Origin: JABZIP01 sp052173355
Lineage (GTDB): Bacteria > Bacillota > Clostridia > Peptostreptococcales > Anaerovoracaceae
Assembly: GCA_052173355.1 (NCBI GenBank)
Contig: JBQMYS010000001.1
Location: 1-64,000, forward strand
Length of the DNA stretch: 64,000 bases
Direction: 5' to 3'
Shown: positions 23,172 through 33,291 of the stretch, in pieces
Layout: each line of letters opens with the position of its first letter
Numbering within the stretch: the first letter of the stretch is position 1
Notes under the pieces: model-generated
What the model saw: the letters and a program-made list of their open reading frames with translations, nothing else
Database searches by the model: none
What the model was told of the DNA's origin: nothing
Position numbers and translations under genes: made by a program

Positions 23172-24935
23172 TTATTTAAAACAAATTCCAAGTTCTTCCA
23201 TCTGCTCCGAAGAAACAGTAGACGGAGCACTGCTAACTAAACATTGCGCATTTTGATTTTTCGGAAATGCCATGACTTCTCTTATGCTTTCCTCACCAAG
23301 CAAAAGCATTACAAGACGATCAAGACCGTAGGCAAGCCCACCATGTGGCGGAGTTCCATATTTAAAAGCATTAAGCAGAAATCCGAATTTGATTTCCTGT
23401 TCTTCTTTTGATATTCCGAGCACCTCAAACATCTTGCTTTGAAGATTTCTATCATGAATTCTGATACTTCCTCCACCGAGTTCAACGCCGTTTAATACTA
23501 TGTCATACGCTCGCGCTTTCACTTCTTTCGGCTTTTCAACAAGTTTATCTATATCTTCCAAACGCGGAGATGTAAACGGATGGTGCATAGCTGAATAAGA
23601 ATTTGTTTCTTCATCATATTCGAATAACGGAAAATCTGTAACCCATAGGAAATTAAACTGCCTATTATCCAAAAGTCCCATCAAACCTGCTATATGACGG
23701 CGCAAAAATCCTAAAGTATCAAATACAATTTTTGATTTATCCGCAGCAATCAGTATTAAATCCTTAGGTTTTGCATCGAATACATTTGCTATTTCAGCAA
23801 GCTTTTCCTGTGTAAAGAACTTGTTTACGGATGAATTTATTTCACCGTCTTGCAATCGAATCCATACAAGCCCTTTTGCACCGTAAACTTTGCAAGCTTC
23901 AGTTAATTTATCTATATCTTTTCTGCTGAATTTTTCAGAGCCGCCATTTATATTTATACCACGAACATCTCCTCCGCTCGCAAGAGCATCGCTGAAAACC
24001 TTAAATTCGGTATCTTTAACCACTTCGTTCAGAGATTTCAGCTCAAAACCGAAGCGAGTATCAGGTTTATCACTTCCATATCTTTGCATAGCTTCATCAT
24101 AGGTAAGCCTTGAAAACGGTGTAGAAACCTCTACATTCAACAGTTCTTTCATTATTCGTTTAAGAAATCCCTCTTGAACTGCCATTACATCTTCTTCATC
24201 TACAAAAGACATCTCAAGATCTATTTGTGTGAATTCCGGTTGTCTGTCAGCTCTTAAATCTTCATCACGAAAACAACGTGCAATCTGCATATATCTGTCA
24301 CAACCGCTTGCCATCAAAAGCTGTTTGTATAGCTGTGGAGATTGTGGGAGTCCGTAAAATTCCCCCGGATTTACCCTACTGGGTACTAAATAGTCACGAG
24401 CACCCTCGGGAGTAGCTTTCACAAGCATAGGTGTTTCGATCTCTGTAAATCCATTTTCATCGTAGTAATCGCGTGCAAGTTTGCAAATTTTATGTCTAAA
24501 TATTAAATTTCGTTGCATTTTGGATTTTCTTAAATCCAAGTATCTGTATTTAAGTCTAAGGGTTTCGTCAACATTATCGTCATCTTTTATATATATAGGT
24601 GGAGTTTCCGCAGACGAATAAATAACCATATCGGAAACAAAGACTTCAATATCTCCTGTTTTAAGTTCAGAATTTTTTGAACTTCTTTCCTTAACAGTGC
24701 CTTTTATTCCTATTACATATTCACTTCTGATAGTATTTACTTTCTCAGAAAGCTCTTCAGAAATGTTTTCATCAAATACAATTTGCACTATTCCCGTTTT
24801 GTCACGCAAATCGCAAAACACTAAACCTCCAAGATTTCTACGTTTTTGAACCCACCCGTTTAATACGACTTTTTTATCCACATCGTTAATCGAAAGTTCA
24901 CCACACAAGTTAGTTCTTTTGAAAATTGTATCCAT
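23172..24935 (-). CDS. aspS: Aspartate-tRNA ligase
   Basis: A 587-residue bacterial-type class II synthetase. The N-terminal OB-fold anticodon domain has VLNGWVQKRRNLGGLVFCDL. The catalytic core has FTEIETPMLVKATPEGARDY, QSPQLYKQLLMASG and motif 2 ARCFRDEDLRADRQPEFTQI. The GAD insert begins near residue 290, and motif 3 is GGLAYGLDRLVMLLLG. The frame extends one codon to TTG 24938, but ATG 24935 fits the GGGGG ribosome site. Whether it also charges tRNA-Asn is not visible. It follows hisS by 9 bases. Confidence 0.98.
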   Translation of the reverse strand: MDTIFKRTNLCGELSINDVDKKVVLNGWVQKRRNLGGLVFCDLRDKTGIVQIVFDENISEELSEKVNTIRSEYVIGIKGTVKERSSKNSELKTGDIEVFVSDMVIYSSAETPPIYIKDDDNVDETLRLKYRYLDLRKSKMQRNLIFRHKICKLARDYYDENGFTEIETPMLVKATPEGARDYLVPSRVNPGEFYGLPQSPQLYKQLLMASGCDRYMQIARCFRDEDLRADRQPEFTQIDLEMSFVDEEDVMAVQEGFLKRIMKELLNVEVSTPFSRLTYDEAMQRYGSDKPDTRFGFELKSLNEVVKDTEFKVFSDALASGGDVRGININGGSEKFSRKDIDKLTEACKVYGAKGLVWIRLQDGEINSSVNKFFTQEKLAEIANVFDAKPKDLILIAADKSKIVFDTLGFLRRHIAGLMGLLDNRQFNFLWVTDFPLFEYDEETNSYSAMHHPFTSPRLEDIDKLVEKPKEVKARAYDIVLNGVELGGGSIRIHDRNLQSKMFEVLGISKEEQEIKFGFLLNAFKYGTPPHGGLAYGLDRLVMLLLGEESIREVMAFPKNQNAQCLVSSAPSTVSSEQMEELGICFK

Positions 24936-24944
24936 CAAATCCCC

Positions 24945-26204
24945 CTATTTTTTCAGTTCTTCTATAATATCGCAAGCTTTGATGCTTGTTTGCTCTGAAT
25001 TTGTCATATTTTTAAGAGTCAGTACGTCGCTATTAACTTCATTTTCGCCGACTACCAAAACATACTTTGCACCGATTCTGTCAGCGTATTTGAACTGTCC
25101 TTTGAAATTGCGAGAAAGCAAATCAATCTGTGCCTTAATGCCGTTTTTTCGTAAATTTTGCACAAGTTTCAAACCATATGATTTGCAGATGTTACTATTA
25201 TCTAAAATAGCAACCAGAACATCCGTTTTTTCAATGTCCTCAATTTCATTTCCCTCTGCTACAATAGTAAGGAGTAACCTTTCAACACCGATTGCAAATC
25301 CTACACCCGGAATGCTGTCACCTCCGAGTTGTTCAATTAAATTGTTATAACGTCCGCCGCCGCAAACCGTACTCTGCGCACCAAGCTGACCCGAAACAAA
25401 TTCAAATGCCGTTTTTGTGTAATAATCAAGTCCGCGAACTATTGTAGGGTCGACAATGTAAGCAACTCCTAAAATATCCAAATTTTGCTTTAAATCCTCA
25501 AAATCTTTTTTACATTCATCACACAAATGGTTAATCATTAAAGGAGCATCTTTAGATATTTGTTTGCATTCTTCATTTTTACAGTCGATAATGCGCATAG
25601 GATTGCGATCAAATCTGTTTTGGCAAGTTTCGCACAGATTGTTGAAATATGGCTTAAAATAAGTTTGTAAAGCTTTTCGGTAAGAAGCTCGACAAGTAGG
25701 ACATCCTATACTGTTAATTCTAAGTTCAAGACTTTTGATACCGAGTCCTTTTAAAAAATCTTCTGCAAGGGCTATTACTTCGGCATCAGCTAACATATCG
25801 TAACTGCCGAATACTTCGATTCCGAGTTGATGAAATTCACGAAGACGCCCGGATTGGGGTCTTTCGTATCTGAAGCATGGTATATTGTAATAAAACTTCG
25901 TAGGTTGAACGTTTGCAAATATATTGTGTTCCAGGAATGCGCGACAAACACCCGAAGTTCCCTCGGGTTTGAGCGTAATGCTTCTGTTTCCCATATCAGA
26001 AAAAGTATACATTTGCTTTTCAACTATATCCGTAGTATCACCGACACCGCGAGCAAACAGTTCAGTATGCTCAAATACAGGGGTTCTTACTTCTTTGTAT
26101 CCGTATCTGATACAGACATCACGAAAAGCATCTTCGACAAAGTGCCACTTATGAATATCGGCAGGTAAAATATCTTTTGTACCCTTAGGCGCTTTAGTTA
26201 ACAT
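24945..26204 (-). CDS. hisS: Histidine-tRNA ligase
   Basis: A 419-residue class II synthetase. PKGTKDILPADIHKWHFVED opens the protein, followed by EVRTPVFEHTELFARGVG, RYERPQSGRLREFHQLGIEV (motif 2), VRGLDYYTKTAFEF and GGGRYNNLIEQLGG, and the C-terminal anticodon-binding domain. It contains a four-Cys cluster (CPTCRASYR, CETCQNRF, CKNEECKQ, CDECKKDF), a zinc-ribbon-like insert seen in a subset of clostridial HisRS. AGGAGG precedes ATG 26204. The hisS-aspS order is conserved in Firmicutes. The start overlaps the end of hemZ by 7 bases. Confidence 0.98.
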   Translation of the reverse strand: MLTKAPKGTKDILPADIHKWHFVEDAFRDVCIRYGYKEVRTPVFEHTELFARGVGDTTDIVEKQMYTFSDMGNRSITLKPEGTSGVCRAFLEHNIFANVQPTKFYYNIPCFRYERPQSGRLREFHQLGIEVFGSYDMLADAEVIALAEDFLKGLGIKSLELRINSIGCPTCRASYRKALQTYFKPYFNNLCETCQNRFDRNPMRIIDCKNEECKQISKDAPLMINHLCDECKKDFEDLKQNLDILGVAYIVDPTIVRGLDYYTKTAFEFVSGQLGAQSTVCGGGRYNNLIEQLGGDSIPGVGFAIGVERLLLTIVAEGNEIEDIEKTDVLVAILDNSNICKSYGLKLVQNLRKNGIKAQIDLLSRNFKGQFKYADRIGAKYVLVVGENEVNSDVLTLKNMTNSEQTSIKACDIIEELKK

Positions 26205-27604
26205 AACGATCCTCCTGTAAACAAGTTTTCTTCTTTTCTATCTATCATATCACCAATTCTTGAAATATAAATCTCGTAATTTGAAACGTTAGGCACTCTA
26301 AGCAGTCTGTTTTCTTTTGGAAAATAAGCCTTTGAGATTCCTCCCGCACCAAGAGCGACTATGGTTTGATGTTCGTCCATTATCCGTATGTTGTAAACAC
26401 TTTCCTTCCCGGGTTTTGCATATCCGGTATTTTCGAGTGCTCCTGCCATATATTTTTGTCTATAAAGGTAATATGGTTCATAACCCATATGTTTTAACAC
26501 TAAGGAAGCTAAATCCACCATTTGATTTGCAATATCTTCCTGCTTTATGTGATAGCTATTATCCAAATCAATCAATTTTGAACCCTTTTTTACTGCCAAA
26601 GTGTGAACGGTTATATCGTCAGCTCCAAGTTCAATCAGTTTATTTAATGTATTTTCAAAATCAGACAGTTCTTCACCGGGCAGCCCCGCAATTACATCGG
26701 CATTTATAGAAAATCCGCCTATCTCATGAGCCATATCAAATGCATCTAAAACTTGTCTGCTCGTATGATTTCTTCCTATTAAAGCTAAAGTTTCATCTTT
26801 CATTGATTGTGGGTTTATGCTGATTCTTTTTACATTATGCGCTTTTAAAATTTTAAGCTTTTCAAGCGTAATCGTATCTGCTCTGCCGGCTTCAACTGTA
26901 AATTCTTTCAATTTTGATAAATCATATGAATTTTCGATTTTTATTAGCAGTTCTTCGAGTTCATTTTCTGAAAGCGTTGTCGGCGTTCCTCCGCCTATGT
27001 AAATACTTTCAGGATAAATTGAAAATTGCTGCATCTTGTTTTTTGTATATTCAATTTCTTGAAACAGTGCTTTCATGTAAGCTTTTACATTGTCACGCTT
27101 TAATTCATTTGATGTAAAAGAACAGTAAAGACAACGCGTAGGACAAAACGGAATCCCTATATAAAGACCTACACTGTTATGACTTGCAGGCGATAAAATG
27201 CGACGTTGTAATCTTGCTATATCCAAAGCTAAACTAAGTTTTTGCTCCGAAAAAAGATATATACCGGAAAGCTCGTCAAAAACCGCTTCTTCGTTTTCGT
27301 TATATTTATCAAAAAGTTCGCAAACCAGCTTGATTGGTCGCACTCCTGTGTGAATTCCCCATTTGGGTGTTTTTCCGGTTATCTTTGAAAGCTTTTTATA
27401 AAGTTCCTGTTTAATTTGATTTTTACTTAAACCGCTCGCAGTTATAATTACTGAACCATCATTACAATCGGCATTTTTTTGATTTTCGATTTCATTATAT
27501 TCGCAATCGGTATAAAGTTCGTATTCGCCTTCTTGCAAAAAAATCTTTGTAAGTTCGTTAAAATCATACTTATTTTCAATATTTTGCAATATTATTTTAT
27601 ACAA
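26198..27604 (-). CDS. hemZ: Radical SAM protein HemZ (coproporphyrinogen III dehydrogenase-like)
   Basis: A 468-residue radical SAM enzyme of the HemN/HemW group. The cluster motif is GIPFCPTRCLYCSF (CX3CX2C), followed by YIGGGTPTTLSENELEEL, EAGRADTITLEKL and DVIAGLPGEE. HemZ proteins extend N-terminally by about 150 residues before the motif, as here. The start is TTG 27604, preceded by AAAGGAG at good spacing and overlapping the MBL gene's end. The biochemical role of HemZ is less certain than that of HemN, and a heme-chaperone-like role remains possible. Confidence 0.92.
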   Translation of the reverse strand: MYKIILQNIENKYDFNELTKIFLQEGEYELYTDCEYNEIENQKNADCNDGSVIITASGLSKNQIKQELYKKLSKITGKTPKWGIHTGVRPIKLVCELFDKYNENEEAVFDELSGIYLFSEQKLSLALDIARLQRRILSPASHNSVGLYIGIPFCPTRCLYCSFTSNELKRDNVKAYMKALFQEIEYTKNKMQQFSIYPESIYIGGGTPTTLSENELEELLIKIENSYDLSKLKEFTVEAGRADTITLEKLKILKAHNVKRISINPQSMKDETLALIGRNHTSRQVLDAFDMAHEIGGFSINADVIAGLPGEELSDFENTLNKLIELGADDITVHTLAVKKGSKLIDLDNSYHIKQEDIANQMVDLASLVLKHMGYEPYYLYRQKYMAGALENTGYAKPGKESVYNIRIMDEHQTIVALGAGGISKAYFPKENRLLRVPNVSNYEIYISRIGDMIDRKEENLFTGGSLC

Positions 27605-28217
27605 AAGGATTGCTCCTTTTTTCTATTCCGATAGTTGTAGTGCCCATATGTCCCGGATAAACTTGTGTATTGTCCGGAAGTACGAAAAGTTTTTCATGAA
27701 TTGATTTTTTTATCTGCGGATATGAACCGCCCGGAAAATCCGTTCTTCCTATTGAAAGCTGAAATAATGTGTCACCGCTAAAAAGTATGTCCCCGACAAG
27801 TATACACATTCCCCCAGGGGTATGACCCGGTGTATGGATGAATTTAAGTTCCATATCGCCTATTTTTAAGGTATCGCAGTCATTGACCCAAATATCCGCA
27901 ACAAGCGATAAACTTTTACCGCAACATTCCAAAGAGGCATTCATCAGCGGGTCTGCGAGCAATTCGCTTTCATATGTGCATGCAATCAATTTGACGTTTT
28001 TAAATTCATTTTGAATAAACGAAATACCGCCTATATGATCACCATGGCCATGCGTAAGGATTATGTACTGTATATCACAACCATCTTTTTCAATCATATT
28101 CAAAAGTCCTGCGTTGTAGCCGCCCGGATCAACTACAAAACCTATATTATTTTTTTCGTCACGTACATAGTACGTATTCACGCCGAGCATCCCTGTTTGA
28201 ACGCATTTAATTTCCAT
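27597..28217 (-). CDS. MBL-fold hydrolase (glyoxalase II-like)
   Basis: A 206-residue metallo-beta-lactamase protein. The zinc motif ILTHGHGDHIGGISFI is complete, with LKFIHTPGHTPGGMCILVGD, ILFSGDTLFQLSIGRTD and the terminal VYPGHMGTTTIGIEKRSNP. Related Firmicutes proteins (YqgX-like) hydrolyse thioesters such as S-lactoyl-bacillithiol, but the substrate here is not shown. AGGTG precedes ATG 28217. It sits between dtd and hemZ, a common clostridial arrangement. Confidence 0.9.
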   Translation of the reverse strand: MEIKCVQTGMLGVNTYYVRDEKNNIGFVVDPGGYNAGLLNMIEKDGCDIQYIILTHGHGDHIGGISFIQNEFKNVKLIACTYESELLADPLMNASLECCGKSLSLVADIWVNDCDTLKIGDMELKFIHTPGHTPGGMCILVGDILFSGDTLFQLSIGRTDFPGGSYPQIKKSIHEKLFVLPDNTQVYPGHMGTTTIGIEKRSNPFV

Positions 28218-28231
28218 ATATTACACCTAAA

Positions 28232-28681
28232 TTAAAACAGTTTTTTGCTATCAAGCAATATGGTTACAGGTCCGTCATTTACAAGACTCACTTCCATATC
28301 CGCCTGAAATATACCTTCTGCTACTTTAATTCCTTCTTTTCTTAGTTCTTCGTTAAATTTTAGATAAGTTTCTTTTGCTTTTTCCGGTTTTTCAGCTCCG
28401 GTAAAGCTTGGTCTTTTTCCTTTTCTTACATCTCCAAGCAATGTAAATTGTGAAATCGAAAGAATTTCGCCACCGACATCTTTTATCGAGAGGTTCATCT
28501 TATCATCTGAATCTTCAAAAATTCGAAGTCCGGCAACTTTACCCGCTATGTAAGTCATATCGCTTATGGTATCTCCCGCTTCAACTCCTAAAAATACCAA
28601 AAATCCTTTTTCAATTTTTCCAACAACTTTATTATCTACACTGACACTGGCATTCTTTACCTTTTGTATTACGGCGCGCAT
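28232..28681 (-). CDS. dtd: D-aminoacyl-tRNA deacylase
   Basis: Removes D-amino acids (and glycine from tRNA-Ala) from mischarged tRNAs. The 149-residue product carries MRAVIQKVKNASVSVDNK, the catalytic LSISQFTLLGDVRKGKRPSF and the chirality-checking VNDGPVTILLDS with its Gly-Pro. A frame-extending TTG at 28684 precedes the ATG, but AGGAGG is best placed for ATG 28681. It follows rel, as in most Firmicutes. Confidence 0.96.
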   Translation of the reverse strand: MRAVIQKVKNASVSVDNKVVGKIEKGFLVFLGVEAGDTISDMTYIAGKVAGLRIFEDSDDKMNLSIKDVGGEILSISQFTLLGDVRKGKRPSFTGAEKPEKAKETYLKFNEELRKEGIKVAEGIFQADMEVSLVNDGPVTILLDSKKLF

Positions 28682-28690
28682 CAAGCCCTC

Positions 28691-30883
28691 CTATACTATT
28701 GCTCTATAAACATCTGCAACACTTGGAATATTTCTAAGCGCTCTTAGCAATTTTTCCATATGTTTGGTGTCGGAAATAGAAAGCGACATTGTAATATTTA
28801 TTATCTGGTCCTTACCGCTCTTTGCATTTACTCCCGCAATGTGAATATCAAGATCTTCGCACGCTCTTGATATATCCGAAAACAAACCTTTTCTGTCTTC
28901 TGCAAGTATGCAAATATCCACATTGTACGAACCTGCTTCAGCGGTATCCCATTCAACTTCAATCAAACGGTCTTTTTCGTTTTCAGGAATTGACAGCATA
29001 TTTACACAGTCTTTTCTATGTACGGATATTCCCCTACCTTTTGTAATGAAGCCGACTATTTCATCACCGGGTACAGGATTGCAACAGCGAGAAAATCGAA
29101 TAAGCAAATTATCCGAACCTTTGACTTTGACTCCTGCTGCCGATTTTTCGGAAGATTTTTTCTTTTTCTTTACCTTGGAATCAAGTATATCCAAATTCTT
29201 TAAGTTGGATTCGGAATTTTTAAGTTCCTCTTGTTTTTCTTCGTGATAATGCTCGATTAAAGCTATGGCTATCTTTCCTAAAAAAGTTCCGCCGAAACTT
29301 AATTGCGCATACAATTCTTCAAGCGTTGCAAATCCTTGCTGTTTAGCTATTTTACTCAGATAAGGAGGTTTTATTACACTTGCAGTTTCGTAACCTTTGC
29401 GCTTTATATATTTTTCCAAAAGTTCTTTGCCTTTTTCGGCATTTCCTGTCTTGTTTTCCTTTTTTAAGAAACTTCGGATTTTGTTACGAGCATGGCTGCT
29501 TTTTACTATTTTTAACCAGTCCGTACTTGGACCTTTGGAATTCGAAGATGTAACGATTTCGACTAAATTGCCGTTTTGCAACACATGGTCAATCGGTACC
29601 ATCTTTCCGTTCACTTTTGCTCCTATGCATTTATATCCTACATCGGAGTGAATTTTAAAAGCAAAATCAAGAGGTGTAGAACCTGCCGGAAGCTCCATTA
29701 TATCACCCATAGGAGTAAATACATAAACTTGACTGGCAAACAGGTCAACTCTAAGTGTTTCCATAAATTCTTTAGGGTCATTCATCTCCTTTTGCCATTC
29801 CAATGTCTGTCTTAACCAAGCAAGCTTCATTTCTTCGACGTTTACAGTAGAAGAAGAAATCCCTTCTTTGTATTTCCAGTGTGCAGCTATACCGAGTTCC
29901 GCCACTTTGTGCATATCATATGTTCTTATCTGAATTTCAAACGGTTTACCGTTATCGCCCAAAACCGTAGTATGAAGTGATTGATACATATTGGTTTTAG
30001 GCATAGCAATATAGTCTTTAAATCTGCCGGGAAGCGGCTTAAACCTGGTGTGAACAACTCCCAAAACAGCATAGCAGTCTTTAATGGTATCAACTATTAT
30101 TCGAACTGCAGTAAGATCAAATATTTCATCTATTTGCTTATGCTGATACTTCATTTTTTTGTAAATACTGTAAAAATGTTTAGATCTTCCCGTAATATCA
30201 TAATGTATATCAAGGTCGTCCAAGCTTTCTTTGACGCTTGTTATTACAGAATCAATCAAAGATTGTCTTTCATCTTTTTTTGATTTAACCGCCTCAACCA
30301 GTTCATAATAAGCATCTTTATCCAAAAACTTTAAAGCTATATCTTCAAGTTCAAACTTGATTGCATAAATCCCGAGCCTGCTTGCAAGCGGAGCATATAT
30401 TTCAAGGGTCTCGTTGCATTTGTCTATGATTTTTTTTTCACTCATGTAGTTGATGGTGCGCAAATTATGAAGTCTGTCAGCCAGTTTTATTATTATTACC
30501 CTTATGTCTTTTGACATGGCAAGGAACATTTTTCGGAGGTTTTCAGCCTGTCTTTCCTCTTTGCTTTCAAAGACTATGCTTCCAAGTTTTGTCACACCGT
30601 CAACCAAAAGTGCTACATCTTCACCAAAATCTTTTGTCAGTTCTTCGATAGTGTATGGGGTATCTTCGACAACATCATGCAATAACCCGGCAATAATCGT
30701 ATCCTCGTCCATTCCAATTTCTGCCAAAATTTTTGCAACACAAACAGGATGAATCAAGTACGGCTCACCGGATTTTCTAAGCTGCCCTTCATGCCATTTT
30801 TCTGCTGTTAGATAAGCTTTTTTGATAAGTTCCACATCGTAATTCGGATTTATCAAAAGCAGTTCTTCGATAAATTTATCCAT
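28691..30883 (-). CDS. rel: Bifunctional (p)ppGpp synthetase/hydrolase Rel
   Basis: Makes and degrades the stringent-response alarmone. In the 730-residue product the hydrolase domain has IHPVCVAKIL and GLLHDVVEDTPYT with the HD motif, plus KLADRLHNLRTI. The synthetase domain follows with RVIIDTIKDCYAVLGVVH-type sequence, MPKTNMYQSLHTTVLG and FEIQIRTYDMHKVAELGIAA. TGS (VYVFTPMGDIMELPAGSTPL-like), zinc-finger (SRCCNPVPGDEIVGF) and ACT domains complete the long RelA/SpoT form. The frame reaches TTG 30922 inside secDF, but ATG 30883 (MDKFIEELLL) with AGGTG is more credible. Confidence 0.95.
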   Translation of the reverse strand: MDKFIEELLLINPNYDVELIKKAYLTAEKWHEGQLRKSGEPYLIHPVCVAKILAEIGMDEDTIIAGLLHDVVEDTPYTIEELTKDFGEDVALLVDGVTKLGSIVFESKEERQAENLRKMFLAMSKDIRVIIIKLADRLHNLRTINYMSEKKIIDKCNETLEIYAPLASRLGIYAIKFELEDIALKFLDKDAYYELVEAVKSKKDERQSLIDSVITSVKESLDDLDIHYDITGRSKHFYSIYKKMKYQHKQIDEIFDLTAVRIIVDTIKDCYAVLGVVHTRFKPLPGRFKDYIAMPKTNMYQSLHTTVLGDNGKPFEIQIRTYDMHKVAELGIAAHWKYKEGISSSTVNVEEMKLAWLRQTLEWQKEMNDPKEFMETLRVDLFASQVYVFTPMGDIMELPAGSTPLDFAFKIHSDVGYKCIGAKVNGKMVPIDHVLQNGNLVEIVTSSNSKGPSTDWLKIVKSSHARNKIRSFLKKENKTGNAEKGKELLEKYIKRKGYETASVIKPPYLSKIAKQQGFATLEELYAQLSFGGTFLGKIAIALIEHYHEEKQEELKNSESNLKNLDILDSKVKKKKKSSEKSAAGVKVKGSDNLLIRFSRCCNPVPGDEIVGFITKGRGISVHRKDCVNMLSIPENEKDRLIEVEWDTAEAGSYNVDICILAEDRKGLFSDISRACEDLDIHIAGVNAKSGKDQIINITMSLSISDTKHMEKLLRALRNIPSVADVYRAIV

Positions 30884-30899
30884 ACACCTAGAATCCTTT

Positions 30900-33104
30900 T
30901 TAATTAGCTTTTTTAGCCCCAATGTACTTTGATGACTTATTTGTTAAATTCGAAAGTTCATAGTAAATCGGGCTGCACATAAATATTGAAGAAAGTGTTC
31001 CTACCGATACCCCGACCAGCAACGGCAACATAAATTCTCTGATTGCAGAGCCTGTGAATAAAAGCATAGGAACCATTACAACAAGCGTCGTAGCGGAAGT
31101 CATGATAGATCTTGATACGGTTTGGTTAATGCTCGTGTTTATCAATGCATACATATCGTTTCTTCTTGAAAGTCCCAGATTTTCCCTAATTCTATCAAAT
31201 ATTACTATCGTATCGTTTATTGAGTAACCCACTACCGTCAGTATACCTGCAATAAACGGACTGTTTATGCTGATATGGAAAATACCGTAAAGTGCTAAAA
31301 CCATGAGTACGTCATGCGCGATACCTGCGATTGAAGCAACACCGAACTTCCACTCGAATCTGAAAACGATATAAATAAGCATACCGATTGCGGCAATAAG
31401 CACCGATTTGATAGCATTCATTCGAAGTTCATTACCTACGGACGGTCCGAATTGATCGATGTTTATAAGTGATTTTTCCGTAATACCGAATTTTGCATAA
31501 ATTTTTCCGAGAACATCAATTCTTTCATCGTTGTCAAGCGCAGATGTAGTCCTGATGATTACCTGCTCGTTGTTTTTTCCCGCGTAAACAGCTTCAACGT
31601 GCTTAAGCTTAGCATCTTTGACAGTATCTTTCACTTCGGACAATGATACCTGTTTTCCCATATCAAGCTGCATCATTGTTCCGCCTGTAAAGTCAATACC
31701 GTAATTATAACCGCGAGCTACTCCAAGACCTATACCGCCAACTATTATTATTACAGCCGCTATATAGTAAAGCTTTCTATTTTTTAAGAAGTCAAATTGC
31801 CTTTTAATTGCAAATTTACAAGTATTGTCATCATTCATTCCGTACAGACTCTTTTTTGAAAATGCCTTTGTATCGGATATAATGCTTAGGAACAACTGAG
31901 TGATAACAGTCGCAGTAAATATACTTGCTATTATACCCATCATAAGTGTCATTGCAAATCCTTTAACAGGTCCTGTACCGAACTGATAAAGTACTATTGA
32001 AGCTATCATTGTAGTGATTTGAGAGTCGAGTATCGTACTTAATGCCCTTCTGAAACCGATTTGAACTGCAACTCTAACAGATTTTCCAAGACCGATTTCT
32101 TCTCTGATTCTTGAAAATATGATTACATTAGCATCAACAGCCATACCTACGGATAATATGATACCCGCTATACCAGGCAATGTAAGTACGCTTCCAAAAG
32201 CAATCATCGTCCAGATAATCATTATTACATAAAGTAGCAGTGCAGCACTTGCTGCAACTCCCATAATTCCATAAAATACCAACATAATCAAAATTATAAG
32301 CGCTATACCCATAGCTCCTGCAACAACGCTTTTTTCAAATGCTTCAAATCCTATGCTGGCAGTTCTTGTAGAAGTTTCGATTTCTTTTAGCGCCACAGGT
32401 AATGCACCGCCTCTAATCAAAGCTGAAAGTGTAGCCGCTTCTTCCTGAGGGTAGCCGTTTGAAGAAGTAATTATGGCTTTACCGTCGCTGATTACCGAAT
32501 GAACAACCGGCGCTGAAATTATCTGATCGTCAAGAGAGATGACTATCGCATTATTTGAAACATTTTTTATAGCAGAAGTAACTGAACCGCTAAGAGCCTT
32601 TTCAGTAGCAGATGCAAATGCGCTGCTGCCTTGGCTGTCAAATTCAAGAGAAACTGCGTATCCGCCATGTTCGGTATCTTTTGTAATTCCCGCGTTTTTA
32701 ACATTTCCTCCATCAAGTACCAACGTTCCGTCTGCCAAGAAAAATTGTAACTGCGCAGTTTTTCCGATTTGTTTTATAGCTTCATCAGCATCTTCTGCAC
32801 CGGGCAGTTCGACTCTTATTCTTTTTTCACCTTCTACCGTTACAACCGGCTCAGAAAGTCCCATCTGGTTTACGCGTTGCTCAATTACCGCTTGAGTTTG
32901 ATCCATCAGCTTTTTCAACTCATCGCCTTTCAAATCGGTTTGAGCTTCCATTACTACATAAACCCCACCTTTGATGTCAAGACCCAGCTTGATTTGCTTT
33001 GATGCAGATTTGATTGGTCCGACGCCCGCTATTGTGGCAACCCAGCCAAATGCAATTACAATAATTACTAAAATTGCTAAAAACTTTTTTAGTGTTCCGT
33101 TCAT
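30900..33104 (-). CDS. secDF: Protein translocase subunit SecDF (fused SecD and SecF)
   Basis: Uses the proton motive force to pull secreted proteins across the membrane. The SecD part is residues about 1-430 (KQIKLGLDIKGGVYVVMEAQ, RVELPGAEDADEAIKQIG, then IRGGALPVALKE and VDANVIIFSRIREE). The SecF part is about 450-730 (YGIDFTGGTMMQLDMG, VGYSINDTIVIFDRIRENLG). The 734-residue fused form is known from Bacillus; many Clostridia keep separate genes. It has its own promoter downstream of yajC, and GGAGG lies 12 bases before ATG. Confidence 0.96.
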   Translation of the reverse strand: MNGTLKKFLAILVIIVIAFGWVATIAGVGPIKSASKQIKLGLDIKGGVYVVMEAQTDLKGDELKKLMDQTQAVIEQRVNQMGLSEPVVTVEGEKRIRVELPGAEDADEAIKQIGKTAQLQFFLADGTLVLDGGNVKNAGITKDTEHGGYAVSLEFDSQGSSAFASATEKALSGSVTSAIKNVSNNAIVISLDDQIISAPVVHSVISDGKAIITSSNGYPQEEAATLSALIRGGALPVALKEIETSTRTASIGFEAFEKSVVAGAMGIALIILIMLVFYGIMGVAASAALLLYVIMIIWTMIAFGSVLTLPGIAGIILSVGMAVDANVIIFSRIREEIGLGKSVRVAVQIGFRRALSTILDSQITTMIASIVLYQFGTGPVKGFAMTLMMGIIASIFTATVITQLFLSIISDTKAFSKKSLYGMNDDNTCKFAIKRQFDFLKNRKLYYIAAVIIIVGGIGLGVARGYNYGIDFTGGTMMQLDMGKQVSLSEVKDTVKDAKLKHVEAVYAGKNNEQVIIRTTSALDNDERIDVLGKIYAKFGITEKSLINIDQFGPSVGNELRMNAIKSVLIAAIGMLIYIVFRFEWKFGVASIAGIAHDVLMVLALYGIFHISINSPFIAGILTVVGYSINDTIVIFDRIRENLGLSRRNDMYALINTSINQTVSRSIMTSATTLVVMVPMLLFTGSAIREFMLPLLVGVSVGTLSSIFMCSPIYYELSNLTNKSSKYIGAKKAN

Positions 33105-33150
33105 TTTTTTTGTTTTCCTCCGATTACGTTAAACTAAATACATACCCTTT

Positions 33151-33179
33151 ATTCTACTACTTTCTACCATTTTATACAA
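33151..33179 (-). promoter_or_regulatory. Promoter of secDF
   Basis: On -, TTGTAT (33179-33174) and TAGAAT (33156-33151) are 17 bases apart, 47 bases before the start codon and downstream of the yajC terminator. Confidence 0.65.
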
Positions 33180-33235
33180 GGGCAAAATTCCATAAAATAA
33201 GGAATTATATGAATATTTTTTTGTATACTTTTTGA

Positions 33236-33267
33236 AAATAAAAAAGGAACTCAACACGCAAGTTCCC
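33236..33267 (-). terminator. Terminator after yajC
   Basis: Read on -, GGAACT pairs with AGTTCC around a 9-10 base loop and is followed by TTTTTTATTTT, 25 bases past the yajC stop. Confidence 0.8.
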
Positions 33268-33291
33268 TTGAATATCATATAATATTAAATA

